Source: Rhodospirillaceae bacterium UBA6608 (GTDB lineage: Bacteria; Pseudomonadota; Alphaproteobacteria; Rhodospirillales_A; Casp-alpha2). From it: DNA of 16,718 nt. The stretch lies in the NCBI GenBank assembly GCA_002433335.1, contig DJHY01000093.1, positions 1 through 16,718 on the forward strand. Direction: 5' to 3'. The notes under the pieces were generated by a model. It had not been told where the DNA came from. It saw nothing but the letters and a program-made list of their open reading frames with translations, and ran no database searches. Position numbers and translations under genes: made by a program. Of this stretch, positions 1 to 6,705 are shown piece after piece (positions within the stretch are counted from its first letter, which is position 1; each line of letters starts with the position of its first letter).

Positions 1-971
1 TCGATGATGACGACCTTGCCGTCCTTGACGATGTAATCGGTGTCGCGTTGGAACAGAACATGCGCGCGCAGGGCCGAATTGGCGTGGTGGACCAGCGAGA
101 TGTTGTTGATGTCGTACAGCGAGCCTTCTTCCATCAGGCCCCGTTCACGCAGCATCTCTTCCAGCTTTTCCATGCCGTCTTCGGTGAAGGTCACGGCGCG
201 GGCTTTCTCGTCTTTCTCGTAGTCTTCAGGGGTGACGTTGCGCACCACCTTGTCCAGGGCGACATAGAGGTCCGAATTGTCCTCGGTCGCGCCCGAGATA
301 ATCAGCGGCGTACGGGCTTCGTCGATCAGGATGCTGTCGACTTCGTCGACGATCGCGTAGTTGAAGGGCCGTTGGACCATGTCGTCCAACGAGAACTTCA
401 TATTGTCGCGCAGGTAGTCGAAACCGAGCTCGTTGTTGGTCGCGTAGGTAATGTCGCAGTTATAGGCGGTGCGCCGGTCGGCATCGTCCATTCCGTGTTT
501 GATGACGCCCACGGTCAGGCCCAGGATGTTGTAGACCGGCTCCATCCAGCCGGCGTCGCGCTGCGCCAGGTAGTCGTTGACCGTCACCACATGCACGCCC
601 TTGCCTTCGATGGCGTTGAGGTAAACCGCCAAGGTCGCGACCAGGGTCTTACCTTCACCGGTCTTCATTTCCGCGATCTGACCGCGGTGCAGGACGATCC
701 CGCCCAGCATCTGAACGTCGAAGTGGCGCAGGCCCAGGGTCCGTTTGGATGCTTCGCGCACGGTGGCGAAGGCCTCGACCAGAAGGTCGTCGTGGTTTTC
801 CCCGTTCGCCAGGCGCTTGCGGAATTCCTCGGTCCGAGTTTTCAGGCCGTCGTCCGGCAGGGCGGACAATTCCGCTTCCAGGCCGTTGATGGCGTCCACG
901 TTCTTCCGCAGGCCGTTGACGTAACGGTCGTTGGCGGAACCGAACAGGCTCTTTGCAATGGCGCTGAACAT
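1..971 (-). CDS. secA: SecA preprotein translocase ATPase (partial, N-terminal 323 codons)
   Basis: SecA is the cytoplasmic motor ATPase that pushes unfolded preproteins through the SecYEG channel. The visible N-terminal part begins [12 protein letters not shown] and carries the motor-domain signatures in order: the [12 protein letters not shown]-motif region (residues about 87-97), Walker A MKTGEGKT (102-109), the [10 protein letters not shown] helicase motif (131-140), [14 protein letters not shown] (178-191) and the Walker B/DEAD-like [16 protein letters not shown] (208-223). The reading frame runs off the left edge, so the helical wing, scaffold and zinc-binding C-terminus are outside. 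The start at 971 has an AAGGA about 10 bases upstream, and the protein begins where SecA proteins normally do. It follows the methyltransferase gene on the same strand after 162 bases, with its own promoter candidate in that gap. Identification is near certain. Confidence 0.98.
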   Translation of the reverse strand, partial: MFSAIAKSLFGSANDRYVNGLRKNVDAINGLEAELSALPDDGLKTRTEEFRKRLANGENHDDLLVEAFATVREASKRTLGLRHFDVQMLGGIVLHRGQIAEMKTGEGKTLVATLAVYLNAIEGKGVHVVTVNDYLAQRDAGWMEPVYNILGLTVGVIKHGMDDADRRTAYNCDITYATNNELGFDYLRDNMKFSLDDMVQRPFNYAIVDEVDSILIDEARTPLIISGATEDNSDLYVALDKVVRNVTPEDYEKDEKARAVTFTEDGMEKLEEMLRERGLMEEGSLYDINNISLVHHANSALRAHVLFQRDTDYIVKDGKVVII

Positions 972-1055
972 TCGGGGATCGTCCTTGAATGGGGTAAACG
1001 TAATGAGTGAAGTATGAATCGATTATGGCGGTTCCGGGGCGGAAACGCTTGGGAA

Positions 1056-1084
1056 GAGATAGAGGTGCGCCCCTGTCCTGTCAA
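1056..1084 (-). promoter_or_regulatory. Candidate sigma-70 promoter for secA
   Basis: On the minus strand, a perfect -35 box TTGACA (1084-1079) is followed after 17 bases by TATCTC (1061-1056). This would start transcription near 1049 and give secA a leader of about 78 bases. The -35 is exact and the -10 is weak. The placement between the methyltransferase stop and the secA start makes sense. Confidence 0.45.
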
Positions 1085-1133
1085 TGAGCGGGGCGTTACC
1101 TTTTGGGGGATGTACGCGGTCGGACCAACTGTC

Positions 1134-1895
1134 TTATTTCAGTTCGAAGATGGTCATGACGTAGGACGGGCTGTCGGGCACCTTTCGGCAGGGTTCGTGC
1201 CGCAGGTGCACGTTGTAGATCTGATCCTGGTCGAAGTGCTGCAGAATATCATCGACCTTGTAGTAGTAGGTCTCGCCGGCGCCGTCCTCTTCCGTCACCG
1301 GGCGGGTGCAGGAAACGGCGATATATCCACCGGGCCGGCATACCCGCATGGCTTCGCTGGCGACAGTCCGCGGATCACTGCTGTAGCCCAGGACCCAGCC
1401 TAGCATGACGATGTCGAAGCTATTGTCCTCGTACGGCATGGCGTGCATGTCGCCCACGTCGATGAAATCGGAGTAGGACATCAGATCCAACCCCCGAACG
1501 CGATTGAGGTCGAAGCCGAAGGCATGGAAATAGAATAATTCGGCCTCAAGCCGGGGGCCGACGCAAAGCACATCCAAAGATTGCGAGCGCGCATAGACAT
1601 AGTCGATGGACATCAACCCATTGATCAGAACCAGGGGGCGGGTCAGCGTCGCCCCGGCCATCAACTGGGATTTGTTCCATTCGATCGTACGTCCGCCCAC
1701 GCCTGCGGCGGGGTTCTCGTAGATCTCGATGTCGTTTTCCGTGACCTTGGAAAGCCGATGCTGCGCGATCAATCCCACGATGTTGAAATCGTTCATCAAC
1801 GCGTTGGGATTTTTAGAGAGATAGTCCTGCACCAGGGGGGCCGTCTCTTGGTCGAACGAAAGCGGGGCGCGGCGATATTTACGCTTGTCGGCCAT
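1134..1895 (-). CDS. SAM-dependent class I methyltransferase of unknown substrate
   Basis: The 253-residue protein has a Methyltransf_11-like core at residues about 106-200. It shows SLDVLCVGPRLEAEL (motif I region, 106-120), the acidic ribose-binding position in GLDLMSYSD (135-143), GDMHAMPYEDNSFDIVMLG (148-166, motif II and preceding loop) and MRVCRPGGYIAVS (183-195, motif III). Motif I is degenerate: only the first glycine of the usual G-x-G-x-G is kept (G113-P-R-L-E). The start at 1895 is chosen because GGCAGGAGAACAC precedes it directly; longer upstream frames have no such site and would overlap the divergent promoter region. There is no signal peptide or membrane segment, so it should be cytoplasmic. 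It lies upstream of secA on the same strand and is divergent from the isomerase gene. The methylated substrate cannot be told from sequence. Confidence 0.85.
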   Translation of the reverse strand: MADKRKYRRAPLSFDQETAPLVQDYLSKNPNALMNDFNIVGLIAQHRLSKVTENDIEIYENPAAGVGGRTIEWNKSQLMAGATLTRPLVLINGLMSIDYVYARSQSLDVLCVGPRLEAELFYFHAFGFDLNRVRGLDLMSYSDFIDVGDMHAMPYEDNSFDIVMLGWVLGYSSDPRTVASEAMRVCRPGGYIAVSCTRPVTEEDGAGETYYYKVDDILQHFDQDQIYNVHLRHEPCRKVPDSPSYVMTIFELK

Positions 1896-1947
1896 GTGTT
1901 CTCCTGCCTGGCGGCTGCGCTGCAATGGTGGTTTGTGTCTCGGAACG

Positions 1948-1988
1948 GTCTGTTGAAACAGACTTTTGCGCCACCACCGAATTCGGTG
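1948..1988. promoter_or_regulatory. Two inverted repeats in a divergent intergenic region (candidate operators)
   Basis: In the 154 bases between two divergent genes lie GTCTGTTGAAACAGAC (1948-1963, 7-base arms around GA) and the perfect 14-base palindrome CACCGAATTCGGTG (1975-1988). Their centres are 26 bases apart. The first is followed by TTTT and could also fold in RNA with a TGAA loop, but no plus-strand gene ends upstream, so an operator role fits better. The regulator is unknown. Confidence 0.4.
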
Positions 1989-2049
1989 TCGTTTTCCGAT
2001 CCGGTTCGGTAGGGTACCGGCTCTCCGGCTAAGCGGAAAAGGAAAAACT

Positions 2050-2877
2050 ATGAAAATTCGTTCGATCGCCTGGGTGGCTGCGGCCGCTATCACCTTCATC
2101 ACTTGTGTGAACCCCGTCCAGGCCGAAGGCGACCCCATCGTCGCCACCGTCAACGGCACGAAGATCCTTCGTTCCCAGGTTGTCGAAGCCTATAGCAACC
2201 TGCCGGAGCAATACCGCCAGGTCCCGATGGATCAGCTGTACCCGGTGCTGGTGAACAGCCTGATCGATTCCAAACTGGCCGCCGACCAGGCGCGCAAGGA
2301 AAAGATCCATGAAAGCGCCGAGTTCAAGGCCGAATTGGCGGCGATCACCGACCGTTTGCTGGGCGCCAAGCTGATCCAGGAACGCGTCGACGCCAAGATC
2401 AGCGACGAGACCGTCGCCAAGCGTTACGCCGATATGGTCAAGGAAATCGGCGAACAGGTCGAAGTTCACGCCCGCCACATCCTGGTCAAGACCGAGGACG
2501 AGGCCAAGGCCCTGATCAAGGAACTGAACGGCGGCGCCGACTTCGCCTCCCTGGCGAAAAAGAAATCGACCGGTCCGTCCGGCCCCAACGGCGGCGACCT
2601 GGGCTATTTCGGCAAGGGTCAGATGGTCCCGGAATTCGAACAGGCGGCGTTTGCCCTGGACAAAGGCAAGGTCACGACCACGCCGGTCCAGACCCAGTTC
2701 GGCTGGCACGTGATCAAGGTTGAGGACAAGCGCACCCAGGAAGCGCCGAAGCTCGAAGAAATGGCTCCGCAGATTCGTCAGGGCATGGCCCGCGAAATCG
2801 GTGCCTCGGTCACGCAGGAGCTGCGTAAGTCGGCTAAAATCGAACGCTTCAATTTGGACGGTACTCCGGCTAAGTAA
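2050..2877 (+). CDS. Periplasmic parvulin-type peptidyl-prolyl cis-trans isomerase (PrsA/PpiC/SurA-like)
   Basis: This exported folding factor catalyses cis-trans isomerisation of prolyl bonds in envelope proteins. The 275-residue product starts with a clear signal peptide (MKIRSIAW..., hydrophobic core 7-20, likely cleavage after VQA25). It has a helical SurA-N-like part (about 28-130) and one rotamase domain (about 138-226). Visible parvulin hallmarks are VHARHIL (139-145), GGDLGYFGKGQMVPEFEQAAF (181-201) and FGWHVIKV (217-224). A helical tail (230-275) follows. Start 2050 is preferred over a longer frame because it sits right after GGAAAAGGAAAAACT and begins the signal peptide. Cys19 is not in a good lipobox, so a lipoprotein is unlikely. 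It is followed by argJ after 75 bases containing two overlapping hairpins. The domain is certain; the subfamily name is not. Confidence 0.92.
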   Translation: MKIRSIAWVAAAAITFITCVNPVQAEGDPIVATVNGTKILRSQVVEAYSNLPEQYRQVPMDQLYPVLVNSLIDSKLAADQARKEKIHESAEFKAELAAITDRLLGAKLIQERVDAKISDETVAKRYADMVKEIGEQVEVHARHILVKTEDEAKALIKELNGGADFASLAKKKSTGPSGPNGGDLGYFGKGQMVPEFEQAAFALDKGKVTTTPVQTQFGWHVIKVEDKRTQEAPKLEEMAPQIRQGMAREIGASVTQELRKSAKIERFNLDGTPAK

Positions 2878-2890
2878 GTCGTTCACCTGA

Positions 2891-2925
2891 GGGCATCCCG
2901 GACAAAGGGGGATGCCCCCCTTTGT
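2891..2925 (+). terminator. Overlapping, mutually exclusive hairpins between the isomerase gene and argJ
   Basis: GGGCATCC (2891-2898) pairs with GGATGCCC (2910-2917). Alternatively ACAAAGGGGG (2902-2911) pairs with CCCCCTTTGT (2916-2925) around an ATGC loop. The two stems share bases 2910-2917 and cannot form together. Neither is followed by a strong T run, so this is a weak terminator or an attenuator-like element before argJ. Confidence 0.5.
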
Positions 2926-2952
2926 TCACTTGGTAGATGTGCGAGAACGACC

Positions 2953-4191
2953 ATGCCTGAAGTCACCCTTTCGCCCCTGGCACCTGAAAGTTTCCCCACC
3001 ATTCCGCCGATCGGCGGCGTGCGCGTGGCGACGCGTGCTTGTGGCGTGCGATACAAGGGGCGGACGGATGTGCTGTTGGTCGCGCTCGACGACGATACTC
3101 AGGTCGCGGGCGTGTTCACCAAGTCGTTGACGGCTTCGGCCCCGGTGGAATGGTGCCGCAAATCCCTGCCGGGCGGATTGGCCAACGGGCTGGTCGTCAA
3201 TTCGGGCAATGCCAACGCCTTCACCGGGCGGCTGGGCGACGAAGCGGTCGAACAGGTGGTCGAGGCCGTGGCCGACCGCCTGGCCTGCCGTCCGTCGCGG
3301 GTCTTCGCGGCGTCGACCGGCGTGATCGGTGAGCCGCTGAACTTCACGGCCATCACCGACAACCTGGACGACATGGCGGCGGATCTTGCCCCCGGTAAAT
3401 GGGACGAAGCCGCCCGCGCGATCATGACCACCGACACCTTCCCCAAGGGGGCGGTCAAGGAAGCCGTGATCAACAGCACCAAGGTGACCATCGCCGGGAT
3501 CGCCAAGGGCTCGGGAATGATTGCGCCCGACATGGCGACCATGCTGGCCTATGTCTTCACCGATGCGAAGATTCCGTCGCCGATGCTGCAAGCCATGCTG
3601 GCCGATACCTGCGACCGCACGTTCAACGCCATCACCGTCGATTCCGATACCTCGACCAGCGACAGCCTGATGCTGTTCGCCACCGGGGCGGCGGATAACG
3701 ACGCGGCATTCTCCGGCGCGGACGATCCTGCCCTGGCCGATTTTCGGGCCAAGCTGGAAACGGTGCTGCTCGACCTGGCGCAACAGATCGTGCGCGACGG
3801 CGAGGGTGCGACCAAGTTCATCGAAATCACCGTGACCGGCGCGGAACACGACGCAGCGGCCAAGCGTATCGCCTTGTCGATCGCCAATTCACCGCTGGTC
3901 AAAACCGCCATTGCCGGCGAGGACGCCAACTGGGGCCGCGTCGTCATGGCTGTGGGCAAGGCAGGCGAGCGGGCTGACCGCGACCGCCTGACCATCGCCA
4001 TGGGCGGGATCACCATCGCCGCCAACGGCATGGCGGTCGAGGACTATGACGAAGCTCCGGTCACAGCCCATATGCAAAGCAAGGAAATCGACATTTCCGT
4101 CGATGTCGGGGTCGGCAGCGGCCGGGCCACGGTCTGGACCTGCGATCTGACCCACGGCTACATCTCGATCAACGCCGACTATCGGTCTTAA
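2953..4191 (+). CDS. argJ: Bifunctional ornithine acetyltransferase / N-acetylglutamate synthase ArgJ
   Basis: ArgJ moves the acetyl group from N-acetylornithine to glutamate in the cyclic arginine pathway; some members also make N-acetylglutamate from acetyl-CoA. The 412-residue protein has the usual family length. It shows VVNSGNANAFTG (81-92), STGVIGEPL (121-129), TTDTFPKG (159-166) and the self-cleavage site in KGSGMIAPDMATMLAY (185-200). The precursor would be cut between Ala195 and Thr196, and Thr196 becomes the N-terminal nucleophile of the beta chain. GEDANWGRV and the C-terminal THGYISINADYRS are also typical. Start 2953 matches the family N-terminus, although the ribosome binding site (GAGAACG) is weak. 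The presence of argJ implies a cyclic pathway without a separate ArgE step. Whether it also has acetyl-CoA-dependent activity cannot be judged here. Confidence 0.97.
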   Translation: MPEVTLSPLAPESFPTIPPIGGVRVATRACGVRYKGRTDVLLVALDDDTQVAGVFTKSLTASAPVEWCRKSLPGGLANGLVVNSGNANAFTGRLGDEAVEQVVEAVADRLACRPSRVFAASTGVIGEPLNFTAITDNLDDMAADLAPGKWDEAARAIMTTDTFPKGAVKEAVINSTKVTIAGIAKGSGMIAPDMATMLAYVFTDAKIPSPMLQAMLADTCDRTFNAITVDSDTSTSDSLMLFATGAADNDAAFSGADDPALADFRAKLETVLLDLAQQIVRDGEGATKFIEITVTGAEHDAAAKRIALSIANSPLVKTAIAGEDANWGRVVMAVGKAGERADRDRLTIAMGGITIAANGMAVEDYDEAPVTAHMQSKEIDISVDVGVGSGRATVWTCDLTHGYISINADYRS

Positions 4192-4211
4192 TGTTCCCTC
4201 AGTCGCCGGGC

Positions 4212-4252
4212 GGCCACGTCCGTGGCCTTGGCTTTCGGGCCTGACCGGCCCG
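4212..4252 (+). repeat. Tandem GC hairpins in the argJ-mutT gap
   Basis: The 121-base gap between argJ and the Nudix gene has two adjacent stems: GGCCACG/CGTGGCC (4212-4218 with 4221-4227) and CGGGCC/GGCCCG (4236-4241 with 4247-4252). A further GCGGCC...GGCCGT pairing lies just downstream. No T run follows, so a Rho-independent terminator is not clear. They may act as an mRNA-stabilising or partial termination element. Confidence 0.4.
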
Positions 4253-4312
4253 CGGCCTCAATGGCCGTTGGTTTCCGGCGGAGCCCGACCAGAAGAAAGG
4301 CAGCTATGATTC

Positions 4313-4777
4313 ATGTCTGGTGATCTTCCCGAAGGCGGCTGCTGGGACGCCGAATTCCGCCGCGGCGCGGGCGACGTCAAGACGATCATCGTCGTCGCCG
4401 CCGTGCTGGTCGATACCGATGGGCGGATTCTGGTCGCGCAGCGGCCCGAAGGAAAATCCATGGCCGGGCTATGGGAATTTCCGGGCGGCAAGCTGGAGCA
4501 GGGGGAGTTGCCGGAGACGGCGCTGGTCCGCGAGCTGAAGGAAGAGCTGGGCATCGACCTGACCGAAAGCTGCCTCGCCCCGCTGACTTTCGCCAGTCAT
4601 CTGTATGAAGACTTCCACCTGCTGATGCCGGTCTTTGTCGCCCGGCAATGGAAGGGCGAGCCGCAAAGCATCGAGGGACAGGCCCTGAAATGGGTGCAGC
4701 CGGTCAAGCTGCGCGACCTGCCGATGCCGCCCGCCGACGAGCCGCTGGTCGCATTGATCCGGGATTTCCTGGGTTAG
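4313..4777 (+). CDS. mutT: Nudix hydrolase, MutT/8-oxo-dGTP diphosphatase type
   Basis: The 154-residue protein has a complete Nudix box at residues 59-81: G59-x5-E65-x7-R73-E74-L-K-E77-E78-L-G80-I81, the G-x5-E-x7-REUxEExGU pattern that binds the catalytic metal. The preceding AQRPEGKSMAGLWEFPGGK resembles MutT, which removes oxidised dGTP from the nucleotide pool and so prevents A:T to C:G transversions. The first 22 residues, before TIIVVAAVLV, are not typical. The start is therefore uncertain, but no better ATG or GTG is visible closer to the domain. AAAGGCAG lies about 13 bases before 4313. It lies downstream of argJ on the same strand, and its last 4 bases overlap the end of the convergent CPBP gene. 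The Nudix fold is certain; the exact substrate is inferred from resemblance. Confidence 0.88.
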   Translation: MSGDLPEGGCWDAEFRRGAGDVKTIIVVAAVLVDTDGRILVAQRPEGKSMAGLWEFPGGKLEQGELPETALVRELKEELGIDLTESCLAPLTFASHLYEDFHLLMPVFVARQWKGEPQSIEGQALKWVQPVKLRDLPMPPADEPLVALIRDFLG

Positions 4778-5406
4778 GTGAAGTACCAGACGTCCACGGC
4801 GAAGTGGACGAGCACGACCAGGGGCAGGCTGCCGCTGCGCCGGTACAGGAACATCAGCAACAATCCCCAGAGTATCGCGAACAGGACCTGCGCCTGTCCC
4901 AACGGCATGTGCAGCATGCCGAACACCAGGCTCGATCCCAGGTAAAGTTCGGCGACGCGCGCGTTCGATCCGTCGTTGCGTTGCTGCCACCAGCGCATCC
5001 ACAAACAACGGAACACCAATTCTTCCGAGACCGCGACCAGCGCCAGTCCCGCCGTCATGTCGAAGGCCAGGAACAGGTCGTCTTCCAAGGGCGGGAAGTC
5101 GGCTTCGCCGATCGGTAGCAGGGCCGAGGCATGTATCTCGATCAGATCCGCCGTCTGATGATCCAGGAATAGGATCGCCACCGATCCGCCCAGGGCGACG
5201 GCCCATAGCCAAAGGGGTGCCCGCGGCCAGGGCGGAGTGAAGGCCTGGCGCAGGAACGCCCAGGCCAGGGCGATGATCGCCAATCGCTCCGCATAGTCGA
5301 TGAAATAGACGGTGGTGCCGTCGAACTGGAACTTGACCCAACCCAGATAGAACAGCGCCACCAACAGCGCTAGACGCCCGCCGGAAACGGCCAGCTGCGG
5401 CGTCAT
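4774..5406 (-). CDS. CPBP-family intramembrane glutamic-type protease (CAAX/Abi family)
   Basis: The 210-residue protein is largely hydrophobic, with about six membrane segments (around 11-26, 41-55, 65-81, 112-127, 157-172, 178-206). It carries the three CPBP signatures: E128-E129-x3-R133 (SEELVFR), F162-x3-H166 (FGMLH) and H201-x3-D205 (HFAVD). Relatives include type II CAAX prenyl endopeptidases and bacteriocin self-immunity proteins, but most bacterial members have no known substrate. Its ATG overlaps the TGA of the upstream winged-helix gene as ATGA (5403-5406), so the two are probably translationally coupled and co-regulated. Its 3' end overlaps the convergent mutT-type gene by 4 bases. 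Family assignment is firm; the biological role is open. Confidence 0.9.
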   Translation of the reverse strand: MTPQLAVSGGRLALLVALFYLGWVKFQFDGTTVYFIDYAERLAIIALAWAFLRQAFTPPWPRAPLWLWAVALGGSVAILFLDHQTADLIEIHASALLPIGEADFPPLEDDLFLAFDMTAGLALVAVSEELVFRCLWMRWWQQRNDGSNARVAELYLGSSLVFGMLHMPLGQAQVLFAILWGLLLMFLYRRSGSLPLVVLVHFAVDVWYFT

Positions 5407-5795
5407 TGCATGTTGTCGATCTGCTTGCTGGTCTTTTGCATCTGGCCGATGACCAGATCGAAGAACGCATCCAATTTCCGGCGCAGGTCTTCCGACAAGG
5501 TCAGAAGCTTGGACCGCGCGTCGGCCGGGTTTTCCTGTTCCAGGAGCATCCCGTGCTTCAACGCCACGTCCAGGTATTTACCCGCCGTATGGGCGCTTTT
5601 GATGCTGGTCATGAATTTCAGCGCGTCGGTCTTTCGGACCGGGGTGCGCGAGCGCCACATATTGGTGAAAAGGTCCCAATAGGCGGCGTCGTAAAATTCG
5701 GTATCTCCCTCGAAGACTTCAATCCACTCCTGCAGGATGGTGTCGGTGAAGTCCATGTAAGCACGATGCTGTTCGTTGCTGAACGTCAGCTTCAT
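5403..5795 (-). CDS. Small MarR-like winged-helix protein
   Basis: The 130-residue cytoplasmic protein is predicted mostly helical. A helix-turn-helix-like stretch lies at about 52-81 (KTDALKFMTSIKSAHTAGKY), and a wing-like turn at 83-100 (LEQENPADARSKLLTL) is followed by a long C-terminal helix (102-128). This is the order seen in MarR-type regulators. The start at 5795 is chosen over an upstream in-frame ATG because AAGGGG lies about 10 bases before it and a promoter sits further upstream. It is the first gene of a two-gene unit with the CPBP protease (ATGA overlap), and diverges from a lipoprotein gene. Its C-terminal half matches the protein at 8896-9276 position by position. DNA binding is inferred from fold resemblance; it has not been assigned a target. 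Confidence 0.7.
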   Translation of the reverse strand: MKLTFSNEQHRAYMDFTDTILQEWIEVFEGDTEFYDAAYWDLFTNMWRSRTPVRKTDALKFMTSIKSAHTAGKYLDVALKHGMLLEQENPADARSKLLTLSEDLRRKLDAFFDLVIGQMQKTSKQIDNMQ

Positions 5796-5863
5796 TCTGA
5801 ATCTGCCCCTTATATTCCCGCGACGTCCCATCCCCACCCACAGGTGCGCCGCCACCCGGCGTC

Positions 5864-5892
5864 GTTATATCGCAACAGGCAACTAGATGCAA
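5864..5892 (-). promoter_or_regulatory. Candidate sigma-70 promoter for the winged-helix/CPBP operon
   Basis: On the minus strand TTGCAT (5892-5887) is followed after exactly 17 bases by TATAAC (5869-5864). Transcription would start near 5857, giving a leader of about 62 bases before the start at 5795. It is placed back-to-back with the lipoprotein promoter in an AT-rich island. Confidence 0.55.
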
Positions 5893-5907
5893 AAATGAAA
5901 TTAGTTA

Positions 5908-5936
5908 TTGACTTCAAAAATACATGCAAATATATA
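5908..5936 (+). promoter_or_regulatory. Strong candidate sigma-70 promoter for the lipoprotein gene
   Basis: TTGACT (5908-5913), a 17-base spacer and TATATA (5931-5936) form a near-consensus promoter inside an AT-rich stretch that stands out from the GC-rich surroundings. The start would be near 5943, with a leader of about 64 bases. A 7-base direct repeat ATGCAAA (5887-5893 and 5924-5930) brackets the -35 region and could bind a regulator of both divergent units. Confidence 0.65.
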
Positions 5937-6006
5937 TGCGAAACGACATTCGAGTCGCCCGGGACGCATGCCGATGAACGGCGGTCCCCAGACGGAGGTA
6001 TATGAC

Positions 6007-6552
6007 ATGAAGACGATGACCGAGCCGACGACGACTGAAGCCATCGCCCATCCCCGTACCAAGCGCGCTGGGCGCCGCCCGATGTTCGCCACCGTGGCCG
6101 CCCTGATGGGGGTGGTGATGCTGGGGGGCTGCGTCACCAATGGCACCGGCATGAAGCAGGGGGCGGGGACGCTCCTGGGCGCCGGCCTGGGTGGCCTGGC
6201 CGGGTCCAAGATCGGTGGCGGTCGGGGCCAGTTGGCCGCCGTTGCCGCGGGTGCCCTGTTGGGCGGCTTCCTAGGTAACGAAGTCGGCGCATCTTTGGAC
6301 CGCGCCGACCAGGCATACCTTTCCCGCGCCCAGAACACGGCCATGAACAACGCCGATTGGCAGCCTGTAACCTGGTCCAACCCGGACAGCGGCAACCACG
6401 GCACCATCACCCCGACGCGCACGGTTCAGAACCGTGTCAGCGGTGAAGTCTGCCGCGAATATCAGACCTCGGTCACCATTGGCGGCCGGGTTCAGCAGGG
6501 ATACGGCACCGCCTGCCGCACCGCCGACGGCGATTGGCGTATCTCCAGCTAA
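6007..6552 (+). CDS. Glycine-zipper outer-membrane lipoprotein (17 kDa surface antigen / Rick_17kDa_Anti type)
   Basis: The 181-residue protein has a positively charged N-terminus (KRAGRRP), a hydrophobic segment (27-40) and a lipobox ending L-G-G-C42, so it is likely cleaved and lipidated at Cys42. Residues 51-98 form a glycine zipper rich in GxxxG spacing (LLGAGLGGLAG, ALLGGFLGNEVG). A C-terminal domain with GEVCREYQT and GYGTACRTADGDWRI follows, and Cys149 and Cys170 could form a disulfide. This layout is that of the rickettsial 17-kDa antigen family, envelope lipoproteins of unclear function. Start 6007 is chosen because GGAGG (5994-5998) sits 8 bases upstream. An internal ATG at 6082 would give a more usual signal length but lacks such a site. 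A strong promoter lies upstream and a GC hairpin downstream. Confidence 0.88.
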   Translation: MKTMTEPTTTEAIAHPRTKRAGRRPMFATVAALMGVVMLGGCVTNGTGMKQGAGTLLGAGLGGLAGSKIGGGRGQLAAVAAGALLGGFLGNEVGASLDRADQAYLSRAQNTAMNNADWQPVTWSNPDSGNHGTITPTRTVQNRVSGEVCREYQTSVTIGGRVQQGYGTACRTADGDWRISS

Positions 6553-6569
6553 ATAAGGATCCTCCGCAC

Positions 6570-6646
6570 TGGCGGGAGCCTCGCATACCCCCTCCACAAT
6601 CCCGCCAAGCCTGCCAGGGCCGTCCCGTACCCCACGGGGCGGCCCT
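6570..6646 (+). terminator. Hairpin terminator region after the lipoprotein gene
   Basis: Within the 153-base gap, TGGCGGGA (6570-6577) can pair with TCCCGCCA (6600-6607). A much stronger 13-pair stem joins AGGGCCGTCCCGT (6616-6628) to ACGGGGCGGCCCT (6634-6646), with one G-T pair and a 5-base loop. The following TCGCTTAT is only weakly T-rich. Termination of the lipoprotein mRNA is the likely role. Confidence 0.55.
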
Positions 6647-6705
6647 TCGCTTATGGGGTCCGCATGTTCGTTGCCAAAAGCGCGGCAGGGGGCTACCAAA
6701 GGCGG

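Noticed and set aside
2029..3849. Minus-strand open frames opposite the isomerase gene and argJ
   Set aside because: Both are shadows of plus-strand genes with clear family signatures.
4774..5795. Phage-defence or abortive-infection module based on the Abi name of the CPBP family
   Set aside because: The Abi label comes from bacteriocin and phage-related relatives; no toxin, nuclease or mobile context is present, so a defence role is not supported.
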